This document shows, piece after piece, positions 54,901 through 57,487 of a DNA stretch of 60,000 nucleotides. The notes beneath the pieces were generated by a model. That model did not search any database. It saw only the letters and a program-made list of their open reading frames with translations, and was not told the DNA's origin. Each line of letters opens with the position of its first letter. Position 1 is the first letter of the stretch. Source of the DNA: Nematostella vectensis (taxonomy: Eukaryota > Cnidaria > Anthozoa > Actiniaria > Edwardsiidae); assembly GCF_932526225.1 (NCBI RefSeq), contig NC_064047.1:11020494-11080493 (forward strand), in the 5' to 3' direction. Made by a program: the position numbers and the translations under genes.

Positions 54901-56677
54901 TCCTAACATTTTGTCAAATGGCCATAATTGTAAGGTCAGCGGCTTTTGCTTTTCCCTAGTTATAGATAGATAAATACTATCTTATTATAGATAGTATGGC
55001 GCTCATGTGGAAGTTTCACAAATGTTATAACAGCACTTGGATATCTAACAAAGTACAGAGTTGTACTTATACTGTAGATATGAACATTAATTATTGTGGG
55101 GCTTCGCTTTAGGGAGTGCCTAAATATATCTAGCGTTATGATGATGGTCATATTGCTTAGTTAAACCAAATAATCTATTTGTAGATACTAAAGGGGCATC
55201 GCCATCGCATGGAGACAGTCAGGAATGATTTGGATCAGAATATAACAGCCCGCTATGTGCGCTTGAGACCGAAGGCGTGGTTGTATGACTTAAATATCAT
55301 GATGGAGCTTTATGGCTGTGACGGCAAGAGACAAGTGACGGAGGAAAAAGTGATGGTAAGGGACACATGCCGCAAGGGACATGTGATGGTGAGGGACGCG
55401 TGACGGTATGGGACACGTGACGGTATGGAACAAGTGACGATATGGGACAAGTGACGATATGGGATATGTGCAGTATGGGACACGTGACGGTGAGGGACAT
55501 GTGACAGTAAGGGACATGTGACGGTTAGGGACATGTGACAGTAAGGGAAACTAGACGGTAAGGGACATGTGACAGTAAGGGACATGTGACAGTAAGGGAC
55601 ATGTGACAGTAAGGGACATATGACGGTAAGGGACATGTGACGGTAAGGGACATGTGACAGTAAGGGACATGTGACGGTAAGGGACATGTGACGGTAAGGG
55701 ACATGTGACGGTAAGGGACATGTGACAGTAAGGGACATGTGACGGTAAGGGGCATGTGACAGTAAGGGACATGTGACAGTAAGGGACATGTGACAGTAAG
55801 GGACATGTGACGGTAAGGGACATGTGACAGTAAGGGACATGTGACAGTAAGGGTCATGTGACAGTACGGAACATGTGACAGTAAGGGACATGTGACAGTA
55901 AGGGACATGTGACAGTAAGGGACATGTGACAGTAAGGGACATGTGACAGTAAGGGACATGTGACAGTAAGGGACATGTGACAGTAAGGGACATGTGACAG
56001 TAAGGGACATGTGACAGTAAGGGACATGTGACGGTAAGGGACATGTGACGGTAAGGGACATGTGACGGTAAGGGACATGTGACAGTAAGGGACATGTGAC
56101 AGTAAGGGACATGTGACGGTAAGGGACATGTGACGGTAAGGGACATGTGACGGTAAGGGACATGTGACAGTAAGGGACATGTGACGGTAAGGGACATGTG
56201 ATGGTAAGGGACATGTGACAGTAAGGGACATGTGACAGTAAGGGACATGTGACAGTAAGGGACATGTGACGGTAAGGGACATGTGACGGTAAGGGACATG
56301 TGACAGTAAGGGACATGTGACGGTAAGGGGCAAGTGACAGTAAGGGACATGTGACGGTAAGGGGCATGTGACAGTAAGGGACATGTGACAGTAAGGGACA
56401 TGTGACAGTAAGGGACATGTGACGGTAAGGGACATGTGACAGTAAGGGACATGTGACAGTAAGGGTCATGTGACGGTAAGGGACATGTGACGGTAAGGGA
56501 CATGTGACAGTAAGGGACATGTGACAGTAAGGGTCATGTGACAGTAAGGGACATGTGACAGTAAGGGACATGATGGCATGTAGAAGTTTGGTTTGTTCTT
56601 TTGGAAATGTCCCATTTCCTTGTTAAAGAGGTGACTAAATAATATGCTCATTTATCTTTGCTTTATTTTCAGTCTAA
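1292..56677 (+). CDS. Multi-exon gene for a protein of at least 13 tandem F5/8 type C (discoidin) domains, 5'-partial
   Basis: Thirty-three exons (listed separately) join in one frame. Each domain has the F5/8C landmarks: an N-terminal C-x(3)-LGME-like start, an acidic-LG strand (VDLG), a VATQG-like strand, a SxDGxxW motif, an F-x-GN start of the last exon, RYIRxxP and a closing C-MRVELYGC. Domain boundaries are always phase 1 and the last-exon boundary always phase 0, so each domain is a symmetric 1-1 module that can be duplicated without breaking the frame. Summed coding length is about 5.9 kb (about 1,963 residues). The start codon, signal peptide and any other domains lie before the window. 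F5/8C domains bind carbohydrates, phospholipids or matrix proteins at the cell surface; the actual ligand here is unknown. It could be two genes, but phases and the lack of any intervening promoter or stop favour one. Confidence 0.85.
1538..3112. mobile_element. Fold-back element with ~450-bp inverted arms around a reverse transcriptase remnant
   Basis: The left arm (1538 to about 1985) and right arm (about 2600 to 3112) are inverted copies of each other. Both outer ends read TAGTCCAGTCAATCT inward, and both flanks carry ATA, a possible 3-bp target duplication. Each arm contains two related blocks around (G)AATCAGTA..CATTGG. The right arm has about 45 extra bases near 2755-2800. The core is a reverse transcriptase fragment on the minus strand. 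It sits in the D1 a/b intron. Confidence 0.75.
1990..2570 (-). pseudogene. Non-LTR retrotransposon reverse transcriptase fragment (dead)
   Basis: Read on the minus strand it gives [10 protein letters not shown] (core at 2475-2492), then after a one-base deletion [18 protein letters not shown] and the catalytic [12 protein letters not shown] (YSDD at 2391-2402). Downstream is a segment like [11 protein letters not shown], typical of the end of CR1/Jockey-type reverse transcriptases. Frameshifts and stops show it is not functional. No endonuclease domain is seen. Confidence 0.75.
3410..3492. repeat. Short palindromic 21-bp tandem repeat
   Basis: About four copies of a unit containing ATTCCGTGAGCACGGAA. 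Each unit is partly self-complementary (TTCCGTG/CACGGAA). Confidence 0.8.
3598..3740 (-). mobile_element. tRNA-derived SINE-like sequence
   Basis: On the minus strand there is a tRNA-like head with a good B box (GGTTCGATTTC) and GGTGGCGCA at the start, followed by a body rich in CCGGTTTTTCCGG-like repeats and an A-rich tail running out near 3600. The layout resembles the widespread GGAAACCGGAG-type SINEs of aquatic animals. The A box is poor, so it is probably old. Family assignment is from memory. Confidence 0.5.
4106..4283 (+). CDS. D1 exon b
   Basis: Enters in phase 2 (one base completes an Arg codon with exon a), leaves in phase 0 at GTAAGT. It encodes [39 protein letters not shown]. The usual GAWCA motif is absent at the a/b boundary. 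The phase match over the 2.7-kb intron supports pairing with 1292-1406. Confidence 0.85.
4540..4678 (+). CDS. D1 exon c
   Basis: Acceptor TTTCTCTAG, donor GTAAGC. Encodes [11 protein letters not shown], then [13 protein letters not shown] and RAEIYGGRS. The closing cysteine of the domain is Gly (YGG), matching loss of the first cysteine in exon a. Leaves in phase 1. Confidence 0.88.
4978..5276 (+). CDS. D2 exon ab
   Basis: Acceptor CCCTCAG, donor GTAAGA. Encodes [46 protein letters not shown] and [13 protein letters not shown]: 99 full codons, phase 1 in and phase 0 out. Parts a and b are fused with no intron. First cysteine present. Confidence 0.9.
5290..5995. repeat. GAT/GGT microsatellite, degenerate
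   Basis: Begins about 15 bases after the D2 donor and fills most of the D2 b/c intron. Units are GATGAT, GGTGGT and ATGGTG in changing mixtures, so open frames on both strands here encode only low-complexity runs. Confidence 0.9.
6092..6227 (+). CDS. D2 exon c
   Basis: Acceptor TTTTCTTCAG, donor GTAAGT. Encodes [36 protein letters not shown] and ELYGCD. Closing cysteine present, pairing with C1 of D2. Leaves in phase 1, joining D3 as YGC-D-Y-C. Confidence 0.9.
6571..6764. mobile_element. Short MITE with ~23-bp inverted ends and a G-tract
   Basis: Left end GGGACGGACCATTAGAAAA; right end, reverse complemented, GGGACACACCATTAGAAAA. The G17-19 run is near 6595. It ends 14 bases before the D3 acceptor, so it supplies most of the pyrimidine tract. 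The right end contains a strong extra acceptor ending in CAG at 6745. No clear TSD. Confidence 0.7.
6779..7140 (+). CDS. D3 exon ab
   Basis: Acceptor TTTTTTACCAG, donor GTATGT. Encodes [52 protein letters not shown] and a DGS close. At 120 codons it is the longest ab exon: about 20 extra residues rich in Tyr and Trp lie between the VATQG strand and the end ([20 protein letters not shown]). Confidence 0.9.
7141..8030. other. Start of the 9.9-kb D3 b/c intron
   Basis: Contains a short CA run (about 7153-7168), a fragment at 7440-7515 resembling 31391-31455 (GCGCAGTCATAG core) and otherwise unassigned AT-rich sequence. No exon is seen. Confidence 0.5.
8031..13697. repeat. 17-bp satellite, about 330 copies
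   Basis: Unit TACAGAAAATAAGCTAG; variants change TAC to TTC or TGC, or contract to GAAGAAAATAACTTAG. It fills 5.7 kb of the D3 b/c intron. There is higher-order structure: markers such as AGAAAACAAGCTAGTTTAG near 9271 recur about 1,641 bases later near 10912, with neighbours in the same order. Copy number is array length divided by unit length. Confidence 0.97.
13698..15248. other. Intron sequence with a short ATTACAAATTGCGAC repeat
   Basis: At about 14137-14293 there are seven diverged copies of a TTACAAATTGCGAC unit with variable spacers. The rest (13760-14120, 14300-15240) is unassigned; it includes CG-rich and palindromic bits such as GTGACGTCAC near 15152. No F5/8C exon is visible. Confidence 0.5.
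15249..15648. mobile_element. Harbinger-like MITE, TTA target duplication
   Basis: Inverted ends of about 50 bp: left GACCCTGTCCCCACATATCC, right reverse complement GACCCCATCCCTACGTATCC, both continuing through GTTTT...TTTGAAAA. Flanked by TTA on both sides (15246-15248 and 15649-15651). No coding capacity seen. The TTA duplication fits PIF/Harbinger (TWA); superfamily is inference. Confidence 0.75.
15640..16463. repeat. 51-bp minisatellite growing out of a MITE end
   Basis: The first copies are about 19-20 bp (GGGGTCTTATCGTGRGGAC) and match the last bases of the MITE plus its flank. From about 15830 the unit becomes about 51 bp, adding GTGGTCGAGAGTTATCCGG and CCTTGAGTATGATG. Some units add GCCGCTAACGTG. 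Because 51 is a multiple of 3 it stays open in two frames, but this is a by-product of repetition. Confidence 0.95.
16598..16996. mobile_element. MITE with ~40-bp inverted ends and internal GTGGCTAAACG repeats
   Basis: Left end AGGCCTGGCTAAACATTCAA and right end reverse complement AGGCATGGCTAAACATTCAA, continuing to AAACATTG on both sides. Flanked by TAT (16595-16597 and 16997-16999). Inside, GTGGCTAAACG-type motifs recur at least three times. It ends 72 bases before the D3 exon c. Confidence 0.8.
17069..17204 (+). CDS. D3 exon c
   Basis: Acceptor TTGTCTTAG, donor GTATGA. Encodes [40 protein letters not shown] and VFGCKG. Closing cysteine present. Phase 0 in, phase 1 out. Confidence 0.9.
17485..17657 (+). 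CDS. D4 exon a
   Basis: Acceptor (TTTG)3-TTTTAG, donor GTGCAA. Encodes [20 protein letters not shown] and NEKKWLQ, 57 codons, phase 0 out at the Q|V position. The GAWCA motif is replaced by GWGTKTNN. Both borders of this exon are flanked by TTTG repeats. Confidence 0.87.
17692..17960. repeat. TTTG microsatellite
   Basis: Almost pure TTTG with occasional extra T, C or G. It begins about 35 bases after the D4 exon a donor. The related short run GTTTGTTTGTTTTAG precedes the same exon. Confidence 0.97.
18221..18480. repeat. ~19-bp repeat that runs across the D4 exon b acceptor into coding sequence
   Basis: About 13 diverged units of TTGACCTTGCTTGTTTAGC. The last intronic unit is TTGACCTTACTTGTATTAG, which contains the real acceptor, and the exon opens with GTTGACCTTGAC, the start of the next unit. 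The V-D-L codons of the domain are thus part of the repeat. Several upstream units keep an acceptor-like TTTAG. Confidence 0.85.
18466..18615 (+). CDS. D4 exon b
   Basis: Acceptor TTGTATTAG, donor GTAAGA. Encodes [20 protein letters not shown] and [20 protein letters not shown], exactly 50 codons, phase 0 on both sides. Its first nine coding bases match the adjacent intronic repeat. Confidence 0.9.
18925..18986. repeat. Short TATTACTCGGGT repeat
   Basis: About five units of a 12-13 base motif (TATTACTCGGGTTC) inside the D4 b/c intron. Confidence 0.8.
19143..19281 (+). CDS. D4 exon c
   Basis: Acceptor T10-CAG, donor GTAAGC. Encodes [37 protein letters not shown] and VEVFGCRG. Closing cysteine present. 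The CMR cysteine found in other domains is absent (VMSVEVFGC). Confidence 0.9.
19534..19841 (+). CDS. D5 exon ab
   Basis: Acceptor TTACATTCAG, donor GTTAGT. Encodes [56 protein letters not shown] and [16 protein letters not shown], 102 codons. The first cysteine codon is TTG (Leu). The start lacks the usual LGME motif. Confidence 0.87.
19873..20668. mobile_element. TTAA-flanked non-autonomous element (piggyBac-like)
   Basis: Flanked by TTAA at 19869-19872 and 20669-20672. Ends are CCCTAATAAGAATGGGCT and, reverse complemented, CCCTATTCAGACTGGCTT. TTAA plus CCCTA ends is the piggyBac pattern. A G16 tract sits near the left end and a G-tract near the right end. No transposase is visible. It fills most of the D5 b/c intron. 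Confidence 0.65.
20809..20947 (+). CDS. D5 exon c
   Basis: Acceptor TTATTTGCAG, donor GTAAGA. Encodes [36 protein letters not shown] and AIYGDEG. The closing cysteine is Asp (YGD), matching the missing first cysteine of D5. The CMR cysteine is kept. Confidence 0.9.
21220..21400. repeat. ~24-bp repeat abutting the D6 acceptor
   Basis: About seven diverged units of AACAAGTTGCGTAATCCCTTT. The last unit (AACAAGTTGCATAATTGC) runs to within about 30 bases of the D6 acceptor at 21400-21401. Confidence 0.8.
21402..21733 (+). CDS. D6 exon ab
   Basis: Acceptor TGCTATATAG, donor GTTAGT. Encodes [51 protein letters not shown] and [16 protein letters not shown], 110 codons. First cysteine present. The last 12 codons ([12 protein letters not shown]) plus the donor are the founding unit of the adjacent 58-bp array. 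Confidence 0.9.
21698..27440. repeat. 58-bp minisatellite seeded by the D6 exon/donor junction, about 99 copies
   Basis: Each unit reads GTTAGTATATCTAGGGGTGG, ACACATGGAGGAACTACACC, GAGCAAGGTGTTATAAAG. The first unit overlaps coding sequence 21698-21733, so most units carry a copy of the last 12 codons and the donor AAG|GTTAGT. Variants (ACCAAG, CACATGAATG, CATCGAGG, GAAGTGGATAC) recur in blocks, showing higher-order duplication. Copy number is length divided by 58. Confidence 0.97.
27628..27766 (+). CDS. D6 exon c
   Basis: Acceptor TTCATTGTCAG, donor GTGAGA. Encodes [40 protein letters not shown] and KG. Closing cysteine present. Confidence 0.9.
28005..28212. repeat. ~35-bp repeat with GCGATCGTGTACGATTAT
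   Basis: About five units of GCGATCGTGTACGATTAT followed by GGAAACTGACCCT, in the D6/D7 intron, about 90 bases before the D7 acceptor. Confidence 0.85.
28304..28611 (+). CDS. D7 exon ab
   Basis: Acceptor TTTTTCCACAG, donor GTACAA. Encodes [37 protein letters not shown] and [18 protein letters not shown], 102 codons. The first cysteine is His (CAT). GAWCA is replaced by [14 protein letters not shown]. The VDLG strand is diverged (LRIIMGQ). Confidence 0.87.
28630..31070. repeat. 29-bp minisatellite, about 80 copies
   Basis: Unit CCTGTAGTCCCCTGTTAACT plus CTACACATA (or CATG). Diverged units at both edges: the left edge shares GTAGTCCCCT with bases 28618-28627, starting 7 bases into the intron after the D7 donor. 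Runs ACTGTTAAC and ACCCTAC variants mark blocks. Confidence 0.97.
31110..31251 (+). CDS. D7 exon c
   Basis: Acceptor TTATTGTTCTAG, weak donor GTTCTT. Encodes [38 protein letters not shown] and ELYGYKG. The closing cysteine is Tyr (YGY), matching the His that replaces C1. Phase 1 out. Confidence 0.85.
31252..31741. other. D7/D8 intron
   Basis: Contains a short repeat fragment at 31391-31455 related to 7440-7515, and a G-rich/C-rich hairpin-like pair (GGGGGTGCGCAGTC near 31418; CTGCGCACCCCC near 31527) that suggests an unclassified MITE. No exon is seen. Confidence 0.45.
31742..31917 (+). CDS. D8 exon a
   Basis: Acceptor GCCATTCCCAG, donor GTTAGT. Encodes [40 protein letters not shown] and SKVINE. 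The first cysteine is Glu (GAA). The exon ends after VINE in phase 0, about 13 residues further than the a/b introns of D4, D12 and D13. Confidence 0.87.
32070..38915. repeat. 43-bp satellite, about 159 copies, reaching the D8 acceptor
   Basis: Unit TGACCAATCTTGCGTGTATT, TCATGTGACCATATATGGAC, TAA. The final copy is diverged and contains the real acceptor (CCAATCCTTTGTGAATTTCAG), aligned to CCAATCTTGCGTGTATTTCAT of the unit. A block of about 2.17 kb (about 32600-34770) recurs exactly 2,750 bases later (about 35350-37520). CCATATATGG occurs in most units. Confidence 0.97.
38916..39029 (+). CDS. D8 exon b
   Basis: Acceptor GTGAATTTCAG, donor GTACCT. Encodes [38 protein letters not shown], exactly 38 codons, phase 0 on both sides. 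The SxDGxxW motif is clear. The real acceptor lies in the last unit of the 43-bp array. Confidence 0.9.
39030..39464. other. D8 b/c intron
   Basis: Holds a G-tract of about 20 Gs (39109-39130) and otherwise unassigned sequence. No exon is seen. Confidence 0.6.
39465..39612 (+). CDS. D8 exon c
   Basis: Acceptor TATACTTCTCAG, donor GTTAGT. Encodes [40 protein letters not shown] and LQLYGKEG. The closing cysteine is Lys (YGK), opposite the Glu that replaces C1. Confidence 0.88.
39795..40872. repeat. 21-bp minisatellite, about 51 copies, ending just before the D9 acceptor
   Basis: Unit CCTATCCACTAATGTGTAAAA with TTATG, AAAG and TACT variants. The last diverged unit (CCTATGCACTAAGC) ends about 20 bases before the D9 acceptor. 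Because 21 is a multiple of 3 it reads open as a TYPLMCK heptad over 300 codons, which I treat as a by-product. Confidence 0.95.
40895..41033 (+). CDS. D9 exon a
   Basis: Acceptor TCATTGGCAG, donor GTAAGG. Encodes [20 protein letters not shown], and FGGAWCAR at the end, leaving in phase 2 as in D1. First cysteine present. Confidence 0.9.
41121..41213 (+). pseudogene. Decayed tandem copy of the 3' part of D9 exon a with its donor
   Basis: CGTCACG..ATTAGCACCAATTA and the GGTGGGGC.TGGTGCGC end of exon a recur 169 bases later inside the intron. The copied donor is changed from GTAAG to ATAAG, so it cannot be used. It lacks an acceptor. Confidence 0.85.
41217..41370. repeat. 48-bp repeat, three copies, derived from the same junction
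   Basis: Unit GTGTGACACTTTCTGAAGGA, CCTGGTGTGCAAAGTATTAC, GCACAGTT. The part CTGGTGTGCAAAGTATTA resembles TTGGTGCGCTAGGTAAGG of exon a and its donor, so each unit keeps a WCA-like triplet and a donor-like GTATTA. Confidence 0.8.
41422..41614 (+). CDS. D9 exon b
   Basis: Acceptor CCTGTTCTAG, donor GTGAAT. Enters in phase 2. Encodes [30 protein letters not shown] and [18 protein letters not shown]. Phase 0 out. Confidence 0.9.
41615..41975. other. D9 b/c intron
   Basis: No repeat array or recognisable element; unassigned sequence ending in acceptor GATTGTTTGCAG. Confidence 0.6.
41976..42114 (+). CDS. D9 exon c
   Basis: Donor GTAAGT. Encodes [40 protein letters not shown] and DIIGCE. Closing cysteine present. 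Joins D10 as GC-E-Y-C. Confidence 0.9.
42422..42726 (+). CDS. D10 exon ab
   Basis: Acceptor TTTTTCTAAG, donor GTAAAC. Encodes [40 protein letters not shown] and [20 protein letters not shown], 101 codons. GAWCA is replaced by [13 protein letters not shown]. Confidence 0.9.
42744..42993. repeat. AAT microsatellite
   Basis: About 83 AAT triplets with two ACC interruptions (CAT codons in the open frame). It starts 17 bases after the D10 donor. The long open frames here (poly-Asn, poly-Tyr) are not coding. Confidence 0.97.
42994..44134. other. Rest of the D10 b/c intron
   Basis: About 1.1 kb without a recognisable exon or repeat family. It contains an A12 run near 44040 and C-rich patches (43550, 44068). 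Acceptor TTTGCTTTCTAG. Confidence 0.5.
44135..44270 (+). CDS. D10 exon c
   Basis: Donor GTAAGT. Encodes [38 protein letters not shown] and EIYGCG. One residue shorter at the domain end, so it joins D11 as YGC-D-C. Closing cysteine present. Confidence 0.87.
44271..44830. other. Start of the D10/D11 intron
   Basis: Unassigned; a small ATCATCACC-rich stretch at about 44490-44560. No exon is seen. Confidence 0.5.
44831..45595. repeat. Dispersed repeat, copy 2
   Basis: Same orientation as 513-998, sharing CACGGGCAATC, CATTCCCGGCGCGCG, TAATTAAGGCCCGTGGGAG, GAGGCATTCGGCGATAATCA and GATCATCTGCGCGCCATCAC. Between the last two blocks it carries about 270 bases more than copy 1. Confidence 0.7.
45596..46247. 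other. End of the D10/D11 intron
   Basis: No exon or repeat recognised. There is a T-run near 45895-45910. Acceptor TTTCTCTTTTCAG. Confidence 0.5.
46248..46549 (+). CDS. D11 exon ab
   Basis: Donor GTCAGT. Encodes [40 protein letters not shown] and [20 protein letters not shown], 100 codons. First cysteine present, but LGME and VATQG are strongly diverged ([10 protein letters not shown]), making D11 the least typical domain. Confidence 0.87.
46695..46824 (+). CDS. D11 exon c
   Basis: Acceptor GATTTTACCAG, donor GTAAGC. Encodes [37 protein letters not shown] and FYGRHG. The closing cysteine is Arg although C1 is kept; a CMR-type cysteine (GRCIK) remains and could be an alternative partner. 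Confidence 0.87.
46850..48672. repeat. CCATCA hexamer satellite, 1.8 kb
   Basis: Mostly CCATCA with CCA, TCA and AACCATCA interruptions. It begins about 25 bases after the D11 exon c donor. Strict strand asymmetry (no G on the + strand over long runs) yields open frames of poly-His, Ser-Pro and Thr-Ile that I do not treat as genes. Confidence 0.97.
48673..49216. other. Intron sequence with ATCATC-rich patch
   Basis: Unassigned, with a second, degenerate ATCATTATCATC stretch at about 49008-49110. No exon is seen. Confidence 0.5.
49286..50027. mobile_element. TTAA-flanked non-autonomous element carrying a tRNA-like sequence
   Basis: TTAA at 49282-49285 and 50028-50031. Ends GGGTCTATGGTACTATCT and, reverse complemented, GGGCCTATGGTACTATCT (17 of 18 match). 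742 bp, no transposase. TTAA duplication suggests mobilisation by a piggyBac-type transposase (inference). Confidence 0.8.
49373..49444 (+). tRNA. tRNA-Thr(TGT)-like sequence, probably a pseudogene or SINE head
   Basis: 72 bases with a perfect A box (TGGCTCAGTGG) and B box (GGTTCAATCC), T-arm CCGGG/CCCGG, and an anticodon loop CTTGTAA placing TGT. The acceptor stem (GGTTCCG against TCGAGTC) has a mismatch and several G-T pairs, and the D and anticodon stems are imperfect. It lies inside the TTAA element, so it is likely a carried or decayed copy. Followed by T-rich sequence. Confidence 0.6.
50431..50597 (+). CDS. D12 exon a
   Basis: Acceptor CCTCCAATCCAG, donor GTAAAT. Encodes [37 protein letters not shown], 55 codons, leaving in phase 0 at Q|V. 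First cysteine present. Confidence 0.9.
50763..50921 (+). CDS. D12 exon b
   Basis: Acceptor TTTTTAACTTAG, donor GTAATT. Encodes [20 protein letters not shown] and [17 protein letters not shown], 53 codons, phase 0 on both sides. The intron before it is only 165 bases. Confidence 0.9.
51390..51661. repeat. 136-bp tandem duplication of an intron end, acceptor and first exon bases
   Basis: 51390-51525 and 51526-51661 are near-identical. Each ends TTTGTACGCAG|GCAA (first copy CTTGTACGCAG|GCAAG), so the D12 exon c acceptor exists twice. Use of the first one (after 51513) would read GCA AGA TGT AAT CTA TAA, an immediate stop. Confidence 0.92.
51650..51794 (+). CDS. D12 exon c
   Basis: Donor GTAGGC. 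Encodes [40 protein letters not shown] and ELYGCRG. A second in-frame AG six bases later could trim the two first residues. Closing cysteine present. Confidence 0.9.
52000..52144. mobile_element. Small fold-back element nested in the MITE
   Basis: Two inverted arms of about 60 bases (AAGTTCAAACGTCG, ATCCATGAGCCGTATTCAAT, GCAAATG) around a 25-base loop. Arms differ at only a few positions. No clear TSD. Confidence 0.8.
52545..52700. repeat. ~32-bp repeat inside the MITE
   Basis: About five units of AATGTGACCCCCCTTTAATG plus ACAGYCCAAGAA. Confidence 0.9.
52748..53105. repeat. ~52-bp minisatellite seeded by the D12 exon c donor, about 7 copies
   Basis: Unit GAAGGTACCTAGAGGGGAGG, GGAGGGAATGCTCTATCGGG, GTAGGCATTTA. 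The part CGGGGTAGGCATTTAG matches the real exon end and donor TCGAG|GTAGGCATTTAG at 51791-51806. Removing the MITE joins the real donor directly to the first unit. Confidence 0.88.
53155..53312 (+). CDS. D13 exon a
   Basis: Acceptor CACAATTTCTAG, donor GTGCAA. Encodes [20 protein letters not shown] and NKNFEDYLQ, 52 codons, phase 0 out. First cysteine present; GAWCA is absent ([10 protein letters not shown]). Confidence 0.9.
53581..53724 (+). CDS. D13 exon b
   Basis: Acceptor CTTGTTTAAG, donor GTAAGG. Encodes [20 protein letters not shown] and [18 protein letters not shown], 48 codons, phase 0 on both sides. Confidence 0.9.
54006..54785. mobile_element. MITE with TTTATTATCCCGAG ends and G/C tracts
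   Basis: Left end TTTATTATCCCGAGGGGG (G-tract of about 22), right end reverse complement TTTATTATCCCGAGAGGGG with a C-tract. About 780 bp in the D13 b/c intron. Exact borders and TSD unresolved. Confidence 0.6.
54786..55184. other. End of the D13 b/c intron
   Basis: AT-rich with a small palindrome around 54964-54998 (ATACTATCT / AGATAGTAT). No exon is seen. Acceptor ATCTATTTGTAG. Confidence 0.5.
55185..55323 (+). CDS. D13 exon c, last domain exon
   Basis: Encodes [38 protein letters not shown] and ELYGCDG. 139 bases is the usual exon c length, but the expected donor is GC (ACG|GCAAGA). A GT donor at 55356 (GATG|GTAAGG, phase 0) is the alternative and would extend the exon by [10 protein letters not shown]. 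Without splicing a TGA follows at 55401-55403. Closing cysteine present. Confidence 0.85.
55317..56574. repeat. 17-bp minisatellite seeded by the D13 exon c donor, about 74 copies
   Basis: Unit TGACRGTAAGGGACATG. The first units are coding or junction sequence: TGACGGCAAGAGACAAG at 55319 onward, then TGATGGTAAGGGACACA. Most units contain a strong donor-like RGTAAGG and an E-box CATGTG. Long open minus-strand frames arise because the array lacks stops, not because of a gene. Confidence 0.95.
56673..56677 (+). CDS. Terminal exon, stop codon (model)
   Basis: Acceptor CTTTATTTTCAG. Joined in phase 1 to the GC donor it completes GTC and TAA, ending the protein as YGCDV. Joined in phase 0 to the GT donor at 55356 it reads SKKLP and TGA (56688-56690). 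Both models end the protein directly after D13. Confidence 0.45.
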
Positions 56678-56817
56678 AAAACTCCCTTGAACACGAAAAA
56701 AAACTGGCAGCTTTCACCAACTGACACATGGTACAATAATGTCATCAAGAACCACTGATCCAGAAGGCATAGGAATGATTTAGTTAACCTTTGAATATGA
56801 TGCTTGTATGACCTTGA

Positions 56818-57392
56818 CCCGAAGGGGGGGTGGGGGTACTCAGCCAGTGTTTGGGTATAGGGGTGCCGATGGGGGTTTTGAAACCTGACCCTGTTTAGGA
56901 CAAAAATACTGAAAAACCATACCCTGTTTAGGACAACACCCTTGATTTTATGACCCTGTTTAGGACAACACCCTCAATTTTACGACAAATAAAAATGACA
57001 CACTTAATTGATTTATACCTTCTTTTTTGGGTAAAAACACAGAATACGTTTCATCAAGTATTATACTCCAATTACTAAGTCTAGAAAAATGAAGACTTTT
57101 ATCGCAAAATCGATCGCAGAAGGAAGCACCCAGTTAGCACGTGAGAGCAAGCAAGGCAATCAGATCGGCAGCGGGATCAGCGGTTACGAGTTTTAGCAAG
57201 ACAAGCAAATCGCTACCCTGTTTAGGAGAGCCTTGCTGAACATTATGTACCCTGAGGCCTGAAATATATACCCTGTTCAGGACAGAGAAGCCTGAAATGT
57301 ATCCCTGTTTATGACAGAGAGGTCAAAACCCATACCCCGTCCAACGGCACGTCCCTGTATAGCCAGTACAAGGGAGTACCCCCCCCCCCAGG
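56818..57392. mobile_element. hAT-like MITE in the 3' UTR, 8-bp target duplication
   Basis: Perfect 8-bp duplication GACCTTGA at 56810-56817 and 57393-57400. Inverted ends contain GGGGGTACTC followed by an AGCCAGT / GTACTGGCTATA pair. Inside, CCCTGTTTAGGACA recurs several times. No coding capacity. It provides the first AATAAA after the stop. Confidence 0.82.
56988..56993 (+). promoter_or_regulatory. Candidate poly(A) signal AATAAA inside the MITE
   Basis: First AATAAA after the stop, about 310 bases downstream of it and within the hAT-like element. T- and A-rich context follows. Confidence 0.4.
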
Positions 57393-57481
57393 GACCTTGA
57401 GCCCTGGCCTTGAATCATTTTTTAAAGTTTTCTTTTTATTCTCACAGTGACGAAAATACTGCACACTTTTATTCTACACTC

Positions 57482-57487
57482 AATAAA
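57482..57487 (+). promoter_or_regulatory. Candidate poly(A) signal AATAAA beyond the MITE
   Basis: AATAAA about 800 bases after the stop, likely the ancestral signal if the MITE is a recent insertion. Confidence 0.45.

Noticed and set aside
55310-56571. Minus-strand open frames of 350-400 codons (MSLTVTCPL repeats)
   Set aside because: 17-bp repeat without stops, open in three frames; the unit derives from a splice donor on the other strand.
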